Part shown: piece after piece, positions 14,485-21,712 of the stretch
Layout of the letters: each line of letters begins with the position of its first letter
Numbering within the stretch: the first letter of the stretch is position 1
Assembly: GCA_035307785.1 (NCBI GenBank)
Contig: DATGHS010000373.1
Coordinates: 1-22,483 of the forward strand
Length of the DNA stretch: 22,483 nt
Direction: 5' to 3'
From: DATGHS01 sp035307785
Lineage (GTDB): Bacteria > Planctomycetota > Planctomycetia > Gemmatales > Gemmataceae
Notes under the pieces: generated by a model
Seen by the model: only the letters and a program-made list of their open reading frames with translations
Database searches by the model: none
Told to the model about the DNA's origin: nothing
Made by a program: the position numbers and the translations under genes

Positions 14485-15597
14485 CTAGCTGCCGTTTGCC
14501 AGCGAAGCCGCAAGCGGAGCGTGCGGTGTCTCATCGATATATTCGTAAAACACATTCCGCTGCCGCGGAATGTAGCCCGATTCACGGATGCTGTTCTTGA
14601 TCTGGTCGAGCGTGAGGTAATGCACGGTGCCGGCGGCGGCGACTACGTTTTCTTCGATCATCAGACTGCCCATGTCGTTGGCGCCAAAGAATAACGCCAC
14701 CTGCCCGATCTTGGCCCCCTGCGTCACCCATGAGGACTGAATGTTGGGAATGTTATCGAGGTAAAGCCGGGCGACGGCTTGCGTCTTCAGATACTCGAAT
14801 GCGCCGGCGGCCGGGTGATCGGCCATCTTGTGGCCGGGCTGAAATGTCCAGCAGATGAACGCGGTGAAGCCGCCGGTTTCGTCTTGCAGTTGGCGCAGCC
14901 GCTCCAAATGCTCGATGCGCTCGGCCAGCGTTTCCACGTGACCAAACATCATGGTGCTGGTGGAGCGGCCACCAAGTTTATGCCACTGGCGATGCACTTC
15001 GAGCCATTCTTCCGTTAATACCTTATTCACGGTAAGAGCATGGCGAACGCGGTCTACCAGAATCTCGGCGCCGCCGCCGGGCAGGCTGCCCATGCCCGCT
15101 GCTTTCAGCCGTTCCAGGACTTCGCGCAGCGGCATCTTGTTCAGTTTGTGGAAGTGCCAGATTTCCGAAGCACTGAAAGCGTGGAGGTTGACACCAGGAT
15201 AGCGCTGCTTCAAGTCACGTAGCAATTCTTCATACCATTCGAGCTTCAGCGACGGATGGTTGCCGCCCTGAAGCAGAATCTGATTCCCGCCCAACGCGAT
15301 CGTTTCTTCGATTTTCTTGTAAAGCTCCTCGCGCGGCAGCACGTAGGCATCGGCATCGTTGCTCTTGCGGTAGAAAGCGCAGAAATCGCAGACGGCGGCG
15401 CAGACGTTCGTGTAATTGATGTTGCGGTCGATGTTGTAGGTGCGGAACGGCTCCGGGTGCCGCCGCCGGCAGACGGCATCGGCGGCGCGGCCCAGCGCGA
15501 GCACGTCGGCGCTTTCGAGCAGCGCCAGCCCTTCCGCGGGCGTCAGCCGGCCGCCGTCCACGGCTTTAGACAAGAGCTTTTGCACCGTAGTAGTCAA
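14485..15597 (-). CDS. mqnC: Cyclic dehypoxanthinyl futalosine synthase (radical SAM)
   Basis: A 370-residue radical SAM enzyme of the futalosine pathway to menaquinone. It cyclises dehypoxanthine futalosine, using a [4Fe-4S] cluster to make a 5'-deoxyadenosyl radical. The cluster ligands are Cys66, Cys70 and Cys73 in NVCAAVCDFCAFYRKS. Other family stretches are TYNIDRNINYTNVC, QGGNHPSL, GGGAEILVDRVR, RSTSTMMFGHVE and FICWTFQPGH; these point to MqnC rather than the related MqnE. The start is a TTG at 15597 with GAGGAG 6 nt upstream, the best signal available. It begins inside the mqnA gene, overlapping by 32 nt, so the two are surely one transcript. The intermediate enzymes MqnB and MqnD are not encoded here. 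Confidence 0.94.
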   Translation of the reverse strand: MTTTVQKLLSKAVDGGRLTPAEGLALLESADVLALGRAADAVCRRRHPEPFRTYNIDRNINYTNVCAAVCDFCAFYRKSNDADAYVLPREELYKKIEETIALGGNQILLQGGNHPSLKLEWYEELLRDLKQRYPGVNLHAFSASEIWHFHKLNKMPLREVLERLKAAGMGSLPGGGAEILVDRVRHALTVNKVLTEEWLEVHRQWHKLGGRSTSTMMFGHVETLAERIEHLERLRQLQDETGGFTAFICWTFQPGHKMADHPAAGAFEYLKTQAVARLYLDNIPNIQSSWVTQGAKIGQVALFFGANDMGSLMIEENVVAAAGTVHYLTLDQIKNSIRESGYIPRQRNVFYEYIDETPHAPLAASLANGS

Positions 15598-16375
15598 GGC
15601 TCACTCCTCGGCGGGCCAGGCCCAACTCGCAGGCCAGCGTGTAGAACATGTTCAGCCCCGCCTGTTCCTTCGGGCCAAGATCGAACTGAATGATATTGCT
15701 CAGGTAGCGCCGGCAGAAGCCGGCATCGAGGCCGAGCAAGGGGGCTTCGCGCTGGGCGATGATCCCCGTGTTCGCGCAGCCATGCTCCTTCGCTTGCCGC
15801 AAGGCCTCGTCCACGCCTTGCAAATCGACGCCTTCGCGCACCGCCCAGAAGGCATAGACGAAGGGCAGCCCGGTCCAGTCGAACCATTCCCGGCCCAGGT
15901 CAAATGCGAACGGCATCCCCGGCAAGCAAGCGCGCATGGCCCGATCGCCAATGAGCAGCACGGCGTCAATGTCAATCTGTTCGGGATCGGCATTGAGCGG
16001 CAGCGGAACCAGCTCAGGACGAATATCGTGCCGCTTCGTCAGGAAGATCTGCGTCAGCGCGGCACTGGTGCGTGAGCCCTCGTCCAGCGCCAGGCGGCGA
16101 ATCTGCGCCACGGGCACCCGGCTAAAGAGGGTCACGCTGAGCACCGGTCCCCGCGAGGCAATTGATATTCCCGGCACGATGTTGTAGTTCCCCGCCCGGA
16201 AGTATTCGATGACCGGAATGAGCGCGACGTCCAACTCGCCACGGGCTAGTTGGTCGGCCAGCACGCTCGGCACGGCTAGCGACAGCTCGATGCAGGGGTG
16301 GAACGAAGCCAAATCATGGATCAACGGCTTCGTATTCAGGTAATTAACCGCGCCCACGCGAACCCGCACGAGCAT
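15566..16375 (-). CDS. mqnA: Chorismate dehydratase (menaquinone biosynthesis)
   Basis: A 269-residue MqnA-type protein that dehydrates chorismate to 3-enolpyruvoylbenzoate, the first step of the futalosine pathway. It has the periplasmic-binding-protein fold without a signal peptide, so it is cytosolic. Family features are RVGAVNYLNTKPLI at the start, then GELDVALIPVIEYFR, SRTSAALTQIFL, the AVLLIGDRAM segment and FDWTGLPFVYAFWAV. Length is normal. The ATG at 16375 has GGAGG 9 nt upstream. The gene overlaps mqnC, placing the first and a later pathway step in one operon. It is divergent from the zinc-ribbon gene at 16586, with a palindrome in the gap. Confidence 0.94.
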   Translation of the reverse strand: MLVRVRVGAVNYLNTKPLIHDLASFHPCIELSLAVPSVLADQLARGELDVALIPVIEYFRAGNYNIVPGISIASRGPVLSVTLFSRVPVAQIRRLALDEGSRTSAALTQIFLTKRHDIRPELVPLPLNADPEQIDIDAVLLIGDRAMRACLPGMPFAFDLGREWFDWTGLPFVYAFWAVREGVDLQGVDEALRQAKEHGCANTGIIAQREAPLLGLDAGFCRRYLSNIIQFDLGPKEQAGLNMFYTLACELGLARRGVSLDYYGAKALV

Positions 16376-16422
16376 GATGAAGGCCCTCCGAGGCTTGGCG
16401 TATTGTACAAATGCCTCACCGT

Positions 16423-16461
16423 TCGTTTAGCGGGCAACCCGAAGGCTCGCCCGCTAAACGA
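16423..16461. repeat. 39-nt palindromic repeat, TCGTTTAGC family, copy 1
   Basis: The arms TCGTTTAGCGGGC (16423-16435) and GCCCGCTAAACGA (16449-16461) are perfect inverted copies around a 13-nt loop. It lies in the divergent gap between mqnA and the zinc-ribbon gene, so a terminator role is unlikely here. A second element of the same length and outer sequence lies at 20481-20519. Confidence 0.88.
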
Positions 16462-16585
16462 GAAACCGTAAATGCCGGCCAGAGCTCACCGAATTTCCTA
16501 CAGCGTGGAGCTTGGAATTTGCTGAACCGGCCATACTGTGTAGGAAAATAGGCCTCCCCCCGACCCTCAGCGCGAGAATCATATT

Positions 16586-17515
16586 ATGCCCGCCATCGTG
16601 GAATGCCCCAGCTGCGGTAAGAAACTCAAAGTTCCCGACGAATACATCGGCAAGAAAGTCCGTTGCTCCGACTGCAACGGGACTTTTGTGAGCGGAAAAC
16701 CGCCGGCCAAAGAGCCGCCTCGGCCGGCGGCCGTGGAGTCCGAGCCGGACGACGCCGCGGACCAGACCGATGACGATGCTCCGGTCCGCAGGCGCAGCCG
16801 CAGTTCGATGGAGCCCGACCGGGGAGTGCTGATTCTAATCCTGGGTATCGCCGGAAGCGCTGGAATATTCGTGATCGGGATTATCGCGATCGTGCCCGCC
16901 ATTCTCGCCTGGATTTGGGGCAAGGCTGATCTCAAGAAAATGGACGAAGGCACGATGAGTCCCGATGGGCGCAGCAACACGCAGCTCGGCAAGACATTGG
17001 GCATGGTGGGATTGATCGTCAATGCCGTCTTCCTTGTAATCGGCTGCGTGGGCATCATAATCTGGATCGTATTTCTGGGTGCCGTCCTATCCTCAGTGCC
17101 TAAGACGCCACCGCCGCCAGCCGCGCAGTCCAACGTACCTGCCAAGCAAGCCAGCAACAACCCCTTCGAGGATGTGTCGAAGACAGTCGAAAAGATGGAC
17201 GTTGGATCGATTGATATCGCCGAATTCAGTTCCAACACCTCCAAGTACAAGGGCAAGATCGTCACGCTACTGTTGCTGGTTGCGGAACAGATCAACAACA
17301 AGGGTTCGCTGAAGGACTTCGTCGGGAAGGACGTCAAGTTCGCGGCCATGAGCAAGAGCATGAAGAGAATTGAAGTCAAGATAACGATACCTGACGGGGT
17401 CGATGTTCCCAAGGTCGGAACCGGAGACATCGTCAAGGTCACCTTCCTCTGCAAGGACGGGAACACGCAGCGCGGGAACGAGGCCAAAACGATTGAAAAA
17501 GGCTCGATACGTTGA
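16586..17515 (+). CDS. Zinc-ribbon membrane protein with C-terminal OB-like domain
   Basis: A 309-residue protein of unknown function. Residues 7-31 form a zinc ribbon (ECPSCGKKLKVPDEYIG, then RCSDC), and an acidic, arginine-flanked linker follows. Two hydrophobic segments (about 80-111 and 133-170) surround GKADLKKMDEGTMSPDGRS, the pattern seen in DUF4190-type small membrane domains. After a Pro-rich linker the last ~110 residues look beta-rich (YKGKIVTLLLLVAEQ, VGTGDIVKVTFLCKDG), OB-like in pattern, and probably lie outside the membrane. The ATG at 16586 is fixed by the ribbon; the ribosome-binding site is weak. Ribbon plus DUF4190-like core is a typical planctomycete arrangement. The OB resemblance is my reading of the strand pattern and is uncertain. 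Confidence 0.8.
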   Translation: MPAIVECPSCGKKLKVPDEYIGKKVRCSDCNGTFVSGKPPAKEPPRPAAVESEPDDAADQTDDDAPVRRRSRSSMEPDRGVLILILGIAGSAGIFVIGIIAIVPAILAWIWGKADLKKMDEGTMSPDGRSNTQLGKTLGMVGLIVNAVFLVIGCVGIIIWIVFLGAVLSSVPKTPPPPAAQSNVPAKQASNNPFEDVSKTVEKMDVGSIDIAEFSSNTSKYKGKIVTLLLLVAEQINNKGSLKDFVGKDVKFAAMSKSMKRIEVKITIPDGVDVPKVGTGDIVKVTFLCKDGNTQRGNEAKTIEKGSIR

Positions 17516-17530
17516 GGGATCGCGAACGCT

Positions 17531-17568
17531 AAACAAAAACACCCCGGCGAGATCATCTCGCCGGGGTG
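17531..17568 (-). terminator. Rho-independent terminator of the cysteine-rich repeat gene
   Basis: A 12-bp perfect stem (17540-17551 with 17557-17568, CACCCCGGCGAG/CTCGCCGGGGTG) encloses a 5-nt loop. On the minus strand the stem is followed by TTTTTGTTT (complement of 17531-17539), giving a classical intrinsic terminator 31 nt after the stop of the gene at 17599-19686. On the plus strand there is no U-tract, so it would serve the upstream zinc-ribbon gene less well. Confidence 0.92.
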
Positions 17569-17598
17569 CCACCGGAAGAGGAACCGTCCTCCACTCCA

Positions 17599-19686
17599 TC
17601 AATCCAATCGGGCCAGGCCCATTCCCGCCTGGCGATACTGAAGCTGCAATTTCCAATTCGTGGCCGGAGGTGGCGCAGGCGCGGCCGGAACGGCCATGGG
17701 CTGCGTTTGAGCCGGATTGCAACCACAGCTCGGCACGCAGACCGGCACGCAAATCGGCACACGACGGCAGGTGAAGTACGTCTGGCAGTATGGCACATAA
17801 CTGCACGTCGTGCACGGGACCGAGCGCTTGCAGACTTCCGGCACCATGCGGCAGGTCGTGTACGGCACCTGGAAGCAGCGCTCTTCCGGAATCAGCTTGC
17901 AGCGGCAGCACGGAATGATCTGCTCGTGTTGTTCATATTCCATCCGGCAGGTCGTATACGGCACGCAGCAGGTGTGCTGCTCCGGAATGCAATAGCGGCG
18001 ATAGCAGGTCCGCGTTGCACAATGCACTTCGGGCACCATGCGGCAAGTCGTGTAGCAAACTTGCTGCACGTGCTGCTCCGGAACGCAATAGCACTTGCGC
18101 ACCGTCTGCATGTAGCAATGCACTTGCGGCACCATGCGGCAAACGGTGTAGCACACCTGGCGGACGTGTTGCTCGCAAACCGTGTAGCACTTGCGAACCG
18201 TTTCGCAGCGCACGTGCATTTCCCGCTCGTAGTGGCAGGTCGTGTACGGAATCTGGCGAACGTGCTGCTCGGCCACATAGTAGCATTTGCGAACCGTTTG
18301 GTAGCAGATGTTCTCGACCGGCACCATCCGGCAAACCGTGTACGGAATCTGGCAGACGTGCCGTTCGGGTACATAGCGGCAGGTCCGTTGTGTGACCATG
18401 CACACATGCTCTTCGCGCACTTGCCGGCAGGTCGTGTAGCAGCATTGCCGCATCACCGTGTACGGCACGCAGCGGCAAACTGTGTAATTCTCGGTGTGGT
18501 ATTCGACCTTCGGCACGTAGCAGCAGGTTTGAACCGTGCGGTATTCCGGCTTCTCCACCCAAACCTTGCGGCACACCGTGCGAGGCGGCAGTTGGCATTG
18601 CTGCCGGACCACTTCGCCCGGGCAGCAAACCGTCGTGCAGGTGCACGGGTCGAAGATAAGCTTCGACGGCATCCGGAAGCAGGTTGTTACCACGGGGCCA
18701 GGGCAGGTCTCCTGGATCGTATCCCAATAGCCGCGGCTCACGCAGACCTGCCGGCAGCTTACGACCGGTTCAAACGTGCGCGTGCAGCAAACCCGTTGCC
18801 GCGTTTCCGGCACCATCTGGTAGCACGTCACCGGCACCTGGCAAACGTGTTGTTCAGACACGGTCTTGAAGGTGCAATGGCGCACCGGCACCTGGCATTC
18901 CTGCACCACCGGCTTGCACGTTGTGTAGCACACGTTGCGCACGCACTGCTCGTAGACCGGCTTGTAGGTGCAATAGCGAATCGGCACCTGATATTCCTGC
19001 ACGCACGGCCGATAGGTCGTGTAGCAGACATTACGAACGTGCTGTTCAAAGACCGGCTTATAGGTGCAGTAAGGAATGGAAACCTGATATTCCTGCCACA
19101 CCTGCCTTTGCGTTGTGTAGGGAACGTTGCGAACGCATTGCTCGTACACCGGATGATAGGTGACGTAGCGGTGCGGAACTTGGTAGCACTGCTCGACGCG
19201 CTTGTAGGTCGTGTAACAGACGTTGCGGGTATGTTGTTCGTAAACCGGATGACAGGTGGTGTATTGGTACGGGACCTGGTAGGCTTCGCAAACCGGCTTG
19301 TAAGTGCAGTAGTTCACCTGGCGAACGTGCTGCTCATATACCGGCTTGCAAGTCGTGTAGCAGCGGCGGACGTTGTAGGTTTCCCATTCCCGCCGATAGC
19401 AGGTAACGCGGCATTCGCGCACGTGCTGCTCAAAGACCGGCCGGCAAACCGTGTAGCAGCATTCGCGCATCACGGTTTGATAAACGGGCCGGTAACAGAC
19501 CCGCGTTTGCGGCTCCCAGATCGTCTGATAACAGACACGGTAGCGCACCTCGGGCACGCAGCATTGCTCGATGCACGCCGGCCCGGACGGGTAACTGCAC
19601 GCCCCGCAATGGGCCGCGGTTGCCTTGCCCCCCAAACACGCCAGCGCGGCCAGCGCCAGCGTCCAAATTACTCCGCGCGATTTCAT
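17599..19686 (-). CDS. Cysteine-rich secreted repeat protein, planctomycete YTV type
   Basis: A 695-residue exported protein with a signal peptide (MKSRGVIWTLALAALACLGG, cleaved near Ala24/25). About 88 residues are Cys (roughly 13%), and Tyr, Val, Arg, Pro and Gln are also abundant. It is built from a 32-residue unit resembling EQHVRNVCYTTYKPV...YQVP. There are six tandem copies at residues 84-275 and seven at 417-640, in the same phase. A non-periodic cysteine-rich centre (276-416) separates them, and a Pro/Ala-rich tail (641-695) follows. Proteins of this kind with YTV repeats are known in planctomycetes and are thought to sit in the cell envelope as disulfide-linked material. That role is inferred here. 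A GGGGAGG site lies 9 nt before the ATG, and a strong terminator follows. It is divergent from the FHA gene. Confidence 0.93.
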   Translation of the reverse strand: MKSRGVIWTLALAALACLGGKATAAHCGACSYPSGPACIEQCCVPEVRYRVCYQTIWEPQTRVCYRPVYQTVMRECCYTVCRPVFEQHVRECRVTCYRREWETYNVRRCYTTCKPVYEQHVRQVNYCTYKPVCEAYQVPYQYTTCHPVYEQHTRNVCYTTYKRVEQCYQVPHRYVTYHPVYEQCVRNVPYTTQRQVWQEYQVSIPYCTYKPVFEQHVRNVCYTTYRPCVQEYQVPIRYCTYKPVYEQCVRNVCYTTCKPVVQECQVPVRHCTFKTVSEQHVCQVPVTCYQMVPETRQRVCCTRTFEPVVSCRQVCVSRGYWDTIQETCPGPVVTTCFRMPSKLIFDPCTCTTVCCPGEVVRQQCQLPPRTVCRKVWVEKPEYRTVQTCCYVPKVEYHTENYTVCRCVPYTVMRQCCYTTCRQVREEHVCMVTQRTCRYVPERHVCQIPYTVCRMVPVENICYQTVRKCYYVAEQHVRQIPYTTCHYEREMHVRCETVRKCYTVCEQHVRQVCYTVCRMVPQVHCYMQTVRKCYCVPEQHVQQVCYTTCRMVPEVHCATRTCYRRYCIPEQHTCCVPYTTCRMEYEQHEQIIPCCRCKLIPEERCFQVPYTTCRMVPEVCKRSVPCTTCSYVPYCQTYFTCRRVPICVPVCVPSCGCNPAQTQPMAVPAAPAPPPATNWKLQLQYRQAGMGLARLD
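17767..18438 (-). repeat. Seven tandem 96-bp coding repeats, C-terminal block
   Basis: This encodes residues 417-640 of the cysteine-rich protein as seven consecutive 32-residue units. Each starts Y-T-T/V-C and ends around x-I/V-P/C, with EQHV-type segments near the end. All seven are exactly 32 residues, so no insertion or deletion has disturbed the period. The last two units are the most diverged. Cys content per unit runs from 3 to 6. Confidence 0.9.
18862..19437 (-). repeat. Six tandem 96-bp coding repeats, N-terminal block
   Basis: This encodes residues 84-275 as six consecutive 32-residue units, each starting V-Y/F-E-Q-H/C-V/T-R. Every unit is exactly 32 residues. Compared with the C-terminal block, these units carry fewer cysteines (2-5) and more YQVP...YCTYKP. 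They are the same repeat in the same phase, so both blocks probably arose from one ancestral unit. Confidence 0.9.
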
Positions 19687-20001
19687 GCTCTAACGCCTCC
19701 CCGGTGTGGACGGAGTTGGTATCCTCGTCGTCCCGGCATCATGCCGGATTGGGCGTCCGTTCCCGACCATTCCAATTTTTGCCGATTCCGCAACAGAGGC
19801 AAAAGAAAGAGGCGGCAAAGCTTCAGAAAGGTGGGTGAAATTGGACCGATAATGCCGACCGGTGGGGTTGTGCGCATTGCGGCGGCTGAGCAGACCGCTC
19901 CACCATGTTTCTTGCCGGAATTCCGAAAGTCGTCTTTTTCGTTACAGCGGGTTTTGTTAGTTGGCCGCTCTTCGCAACTGCTCACAAAGCGAGGAAACGC
20001 C
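19687..20001. other. Divergent intergenic region between repeat protein and FHA genes
   Basis: This 315-bp stretch holds no gene I can support. It must carry the promoters of both flanking genes, but I cannot point to convincing -35/-10 pairs. A short palindrome, CCGGCATCATGCCGG (19733-19747), lies about 50 bp upstream of the cysteine-rich gene and could be an operator. A purine-rich run follows near 19800. The open frame on the plus strand here continues from the antisense of the repeat gene and is not coding. Confidence 0.5.
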
Positions 20002-20475
20002 ATGGCCGCCAGCACCGGTGCCCCGAAGACCGAACGGCTGCCCGTGCCGCGCTTGTTGCCGGTTTCCAGCACAGTCGATTTGCCGCCGGAATTCGTGCCG
20101 ATTCGGCTGGCGATGATGCCGAGCGGCTTCGCGGTTGAACTGGACCGGCCCCATGCGTCGCTTGGGCGCAGCAAGCACTGCGACCTCTGGCTGCCGATGC
20201 CCGATGTGAGCCGGCAGCACGCCCGGCTCTTCTTTTTCAACGGCGAATGGGTGATTCAAGATTGCGGCAGCCTGAACGGTGTATTCGTGAACACGGAAAA
20301 GGTCATGCGGAAGACCCTGCGAATCGGCGATGAAATCAGGATTGGCGGCTTCACGTTGAAGGTGGAAGCCGTCAAAATGGTCGGAGCCGACGCCAGCGCC
20401 AGTCGGATTCTGCGCAGTATCGCCGACGCGCTGCCCCGCGTGGAGCATGCAACGCCGGCATGGAAGGCGTCGTGA
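20002..20475 (+). CDS. Single-domain FHA (forkhead-associated) protein
   Basis: A 157-residue cytosolic protein consisting of an N-terminal tail of about 35 residues and one FHA domain, which binds phosphothreonine peptides. Signature residues are visible: GRSKHCDLWL, the SRQHARL loop, then the WVIQDCGSLNGVFVN strand-loop with its conserved S-x-N-G, and IGDEIRIGGFTLKVE. All key phosphopeptide contacts (Gly-Arg-Ser, Ser-Arg-x-His, Ser-x-Asn-Gly) are kept, so binding is likely intact. The ATG at 20002 has GAGGA with 6-nt spacing, a strong signal; the longer open frame upstream is antisense to the repeat gene. No kinase or secretion gene lies nearby, so its partner is unknown. Confidence 0.93.
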   Translation: MAASTGAPKTERLPVPRLLPVSSTVDLPPEFVPIRLAMMPSGFAVELDRPHASLGRSKHCDLWLPMPDVSRQHARLFFFNGEWVIQDCGSLNGVFVNTEKVMRKTLRIGDEIRIGGFTLKVEAVKMVGADASASRILRSIADALPRVEHATPAWKAS

Positions 20476-20480
20476 TTCCA

Positions 20481-20519
20481 TCGTTTAGCCAGCGACCCTT
20501 CGGGCCGCCGGCTAAACGA
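20481..20519. repeat. 39-nt palindromic repeat, TCGTTTAGC family, copy 2
   Basis: The arms TCGTTTAGCCAGCG and CGCCGGCTAAACGA pair with one mismatch around an 11-nt loop rich in C and G. It has the same total length and outer arms as the element at 16423-16461, but the inner arm bases have changed on both sides. It lies between the stops of the convergent FHA and enolase-superfamily genes and may end both transcripts. Confidence 0.88.
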
Positions 20520-20525
20520 ATGGGT

Positions 20526-21611
20526 CTAAATCTTTAAGTGGTGCAATGTTTCCGGGTTCACTTGCCACCCGTGCCCCGGCCGATCCGGGGGAATCGCCTG
20601 GCCGTTTTTGATCTGCATTTGCGAAGTGAAGAGAGGCGCAAGCCACGGCACATATTCGACCGCTTGCACTCCTGGCAACGCGCACGCCAGATGCACGCCA
20701 ATCTCCGGCATTAAAAACGGCACCACGGGCCGATGGCAAAGTTCTGCCAGCGCCGCGATCTTAAGCCAAGGAGTAATTCCGCCCAACCTTAGCAAATCCG
20801 GCCGCAGAATCACCGTGGCCCCGCTATCGAGCAAGCGCAAAAACTGATCGGCCCGGTTGAAACGGCTGCCCGCCGCCAATGGCGTGTCGATGCGCGATGA
20901 TAGCCGCGCGTAACTGGTCACATCATCCTCGCGCAACGGATCCTCGAACCAGTCGGCGCCCACATCTTCTTCGATGAAGCGGCCCATCGGCAGCGCAGTC
21001 TCGTAGTCGTAGTGGCCCGGCCCCGTGACCGCGAACCAAATTTCCTCGCCCAGGGCATCGCGGACTTCTTGTACCTTGTGGGCATCGGCTTCCGGATCAA
21101 TGCCGCGCACCGCGACCCGCACGCCGCCGAGGCCTTGATCCAAACATGACCGCGCGAGCGTGATGGTGTCCGATGCGGTCAAGAACGGACAAGCGGTTTC
21201 CGCCGCGTGAATGGGCACTTTGTCGCGAACGCCGCCGAGCAATTGCCACAGTGGCACGCCGGCTTGCTTCGCTTTGATGTCCCAAATCGCGATGTCGATC
21301 GCGGCGTAGGCCGGAATCGCCAGCGGGTTGTCGTGGGTCTGCACTTTAGCCCAAAGCCGCACGTGGTTGGTTGCGTCGTCGCCAATCATTAGCGGCGCGA
21401 GTTCATCCTCAATCGTGGCGAGCAGCGCCCGGCCCGTGATGGCGTACACGCCGAATCCGATGCCAGTAATCCCGGCATCGGTTTCGACATTGACGAGGAG
21501 CACGATGTACGTGGGCCGCGTTTTTTCTTTTGCCGCGCCGCTCATCGGCAATGAAACGCTCCGCGCTTGCGGAAGGCGGAGCACCTGAGCGTGGAGGCGG
21601 GTAATGCGCAT
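20526..21611 (-). CDS. Enolase-superfamily (mandelate racemase/muconate lactonizing-like) protein with altered metal site
   Basis: A 361-residue protein with the two-domain enolase-superfamily layout: a capping domain, YIVLLVNVETDAGITGIGFG, then a barrel domain from PAYAAIDIAIWDIKAKQAGVPLWQLLGG. Family members abstract a proton alpha to a carboxylate using Mg2+ held by three acidic residues. Only one is clear here, Glu in WFEDPL. The usual VDxN reads AVTGPG (Asp to Thr), and the usual (A/G)(D/G)E reads LAAGSRF (acid to Ser). The barrel lysine motif KxK appears as VRVAVRG. It may therefore use a different chemistry or be non-catalytic. I choose ATG 21611; the frame also opens at a TTG (21620). 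Neither has a good ribosome-binding site. The amino acid permease gene is upstream on the same strand. Confidence 0.87.
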   Translation of the reverse strand: MRITRLHAQVLRLPQARSVSLPMSGAAKEKTRPTYIVLLVNVETDAGITGIGFGVYAITGRALLATIEDELAPLMIGDDATNHVRLWAKVQTHDNPLAIPAYAAIDIAIWDIKAKQAGVPLWQLLGGVRDKVPIHAAETACPFLTASDTITLARSCLDQGLGGVRVAVRGIDPEADAHKVQEVRDALGEEIWFAVTGPGHYDYETALPMGRFIEEDVGADWFEDPLREDDVTSYARLSSRIDTPLAAGSRFNRADQFLRLLDSGATVILRPDLLRLGGITPWLKIAALAELCHRPVVPFLMPEIGVHLACALPGVQAVEYVPWLAPLFTSQMQIKNGQAIPPDRPGHGWQVNPETLHHLKI

Positions 21612-21628
21612 AAGATTCAAACAAACCC

Positions 21629-21710
21629 GTTAGCCGCGACGCGCAGTCTGCCGAGCCGAGCGCGGGGGCGTCGTCGCGCCGGGCTCCGAAGACTCCGCCT
21701 CGCGGCTAAC
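21629..21710. repeat. Long imperfect palindrome between permease and enolase-like genes
   Basis: The outer arms 21629-21649 and 21690-21710 pair with two mismatches (GTTAGCCGCGA at the ends), and the 40-nt interior is partly self-complementary. The right half contains GGGCTCCGAAGACTCCGCC, close to the core of the repeat at 13349-13431. It lies 2 nt after the permease stop codon and upstream of the enolase-like gene on the same strand, so it may end permease transcription. Confidence 0.8.
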
Positions 21711-21712
21711 CA

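Noticed and set aside
17767..19437. Regular 96-bp repeats that could suggest a CRISPR-like array
   Set aside because: The repeats are fully coding, degenerate at DNA level, and have no alternating conserved repeat and unique spacer pattern.
17566..20001. Very long open frame on the plus strand (over 800 codons) running opposite the cysteine-rich repeat gene into the FHA gene
   Set aside because: It is the antisense of a 96-bp-period coding repeat, which keeps an opposite frame free of stops; it has no ribosome-binding site or recognisable domain, and only the FHA part from 20002 is real.
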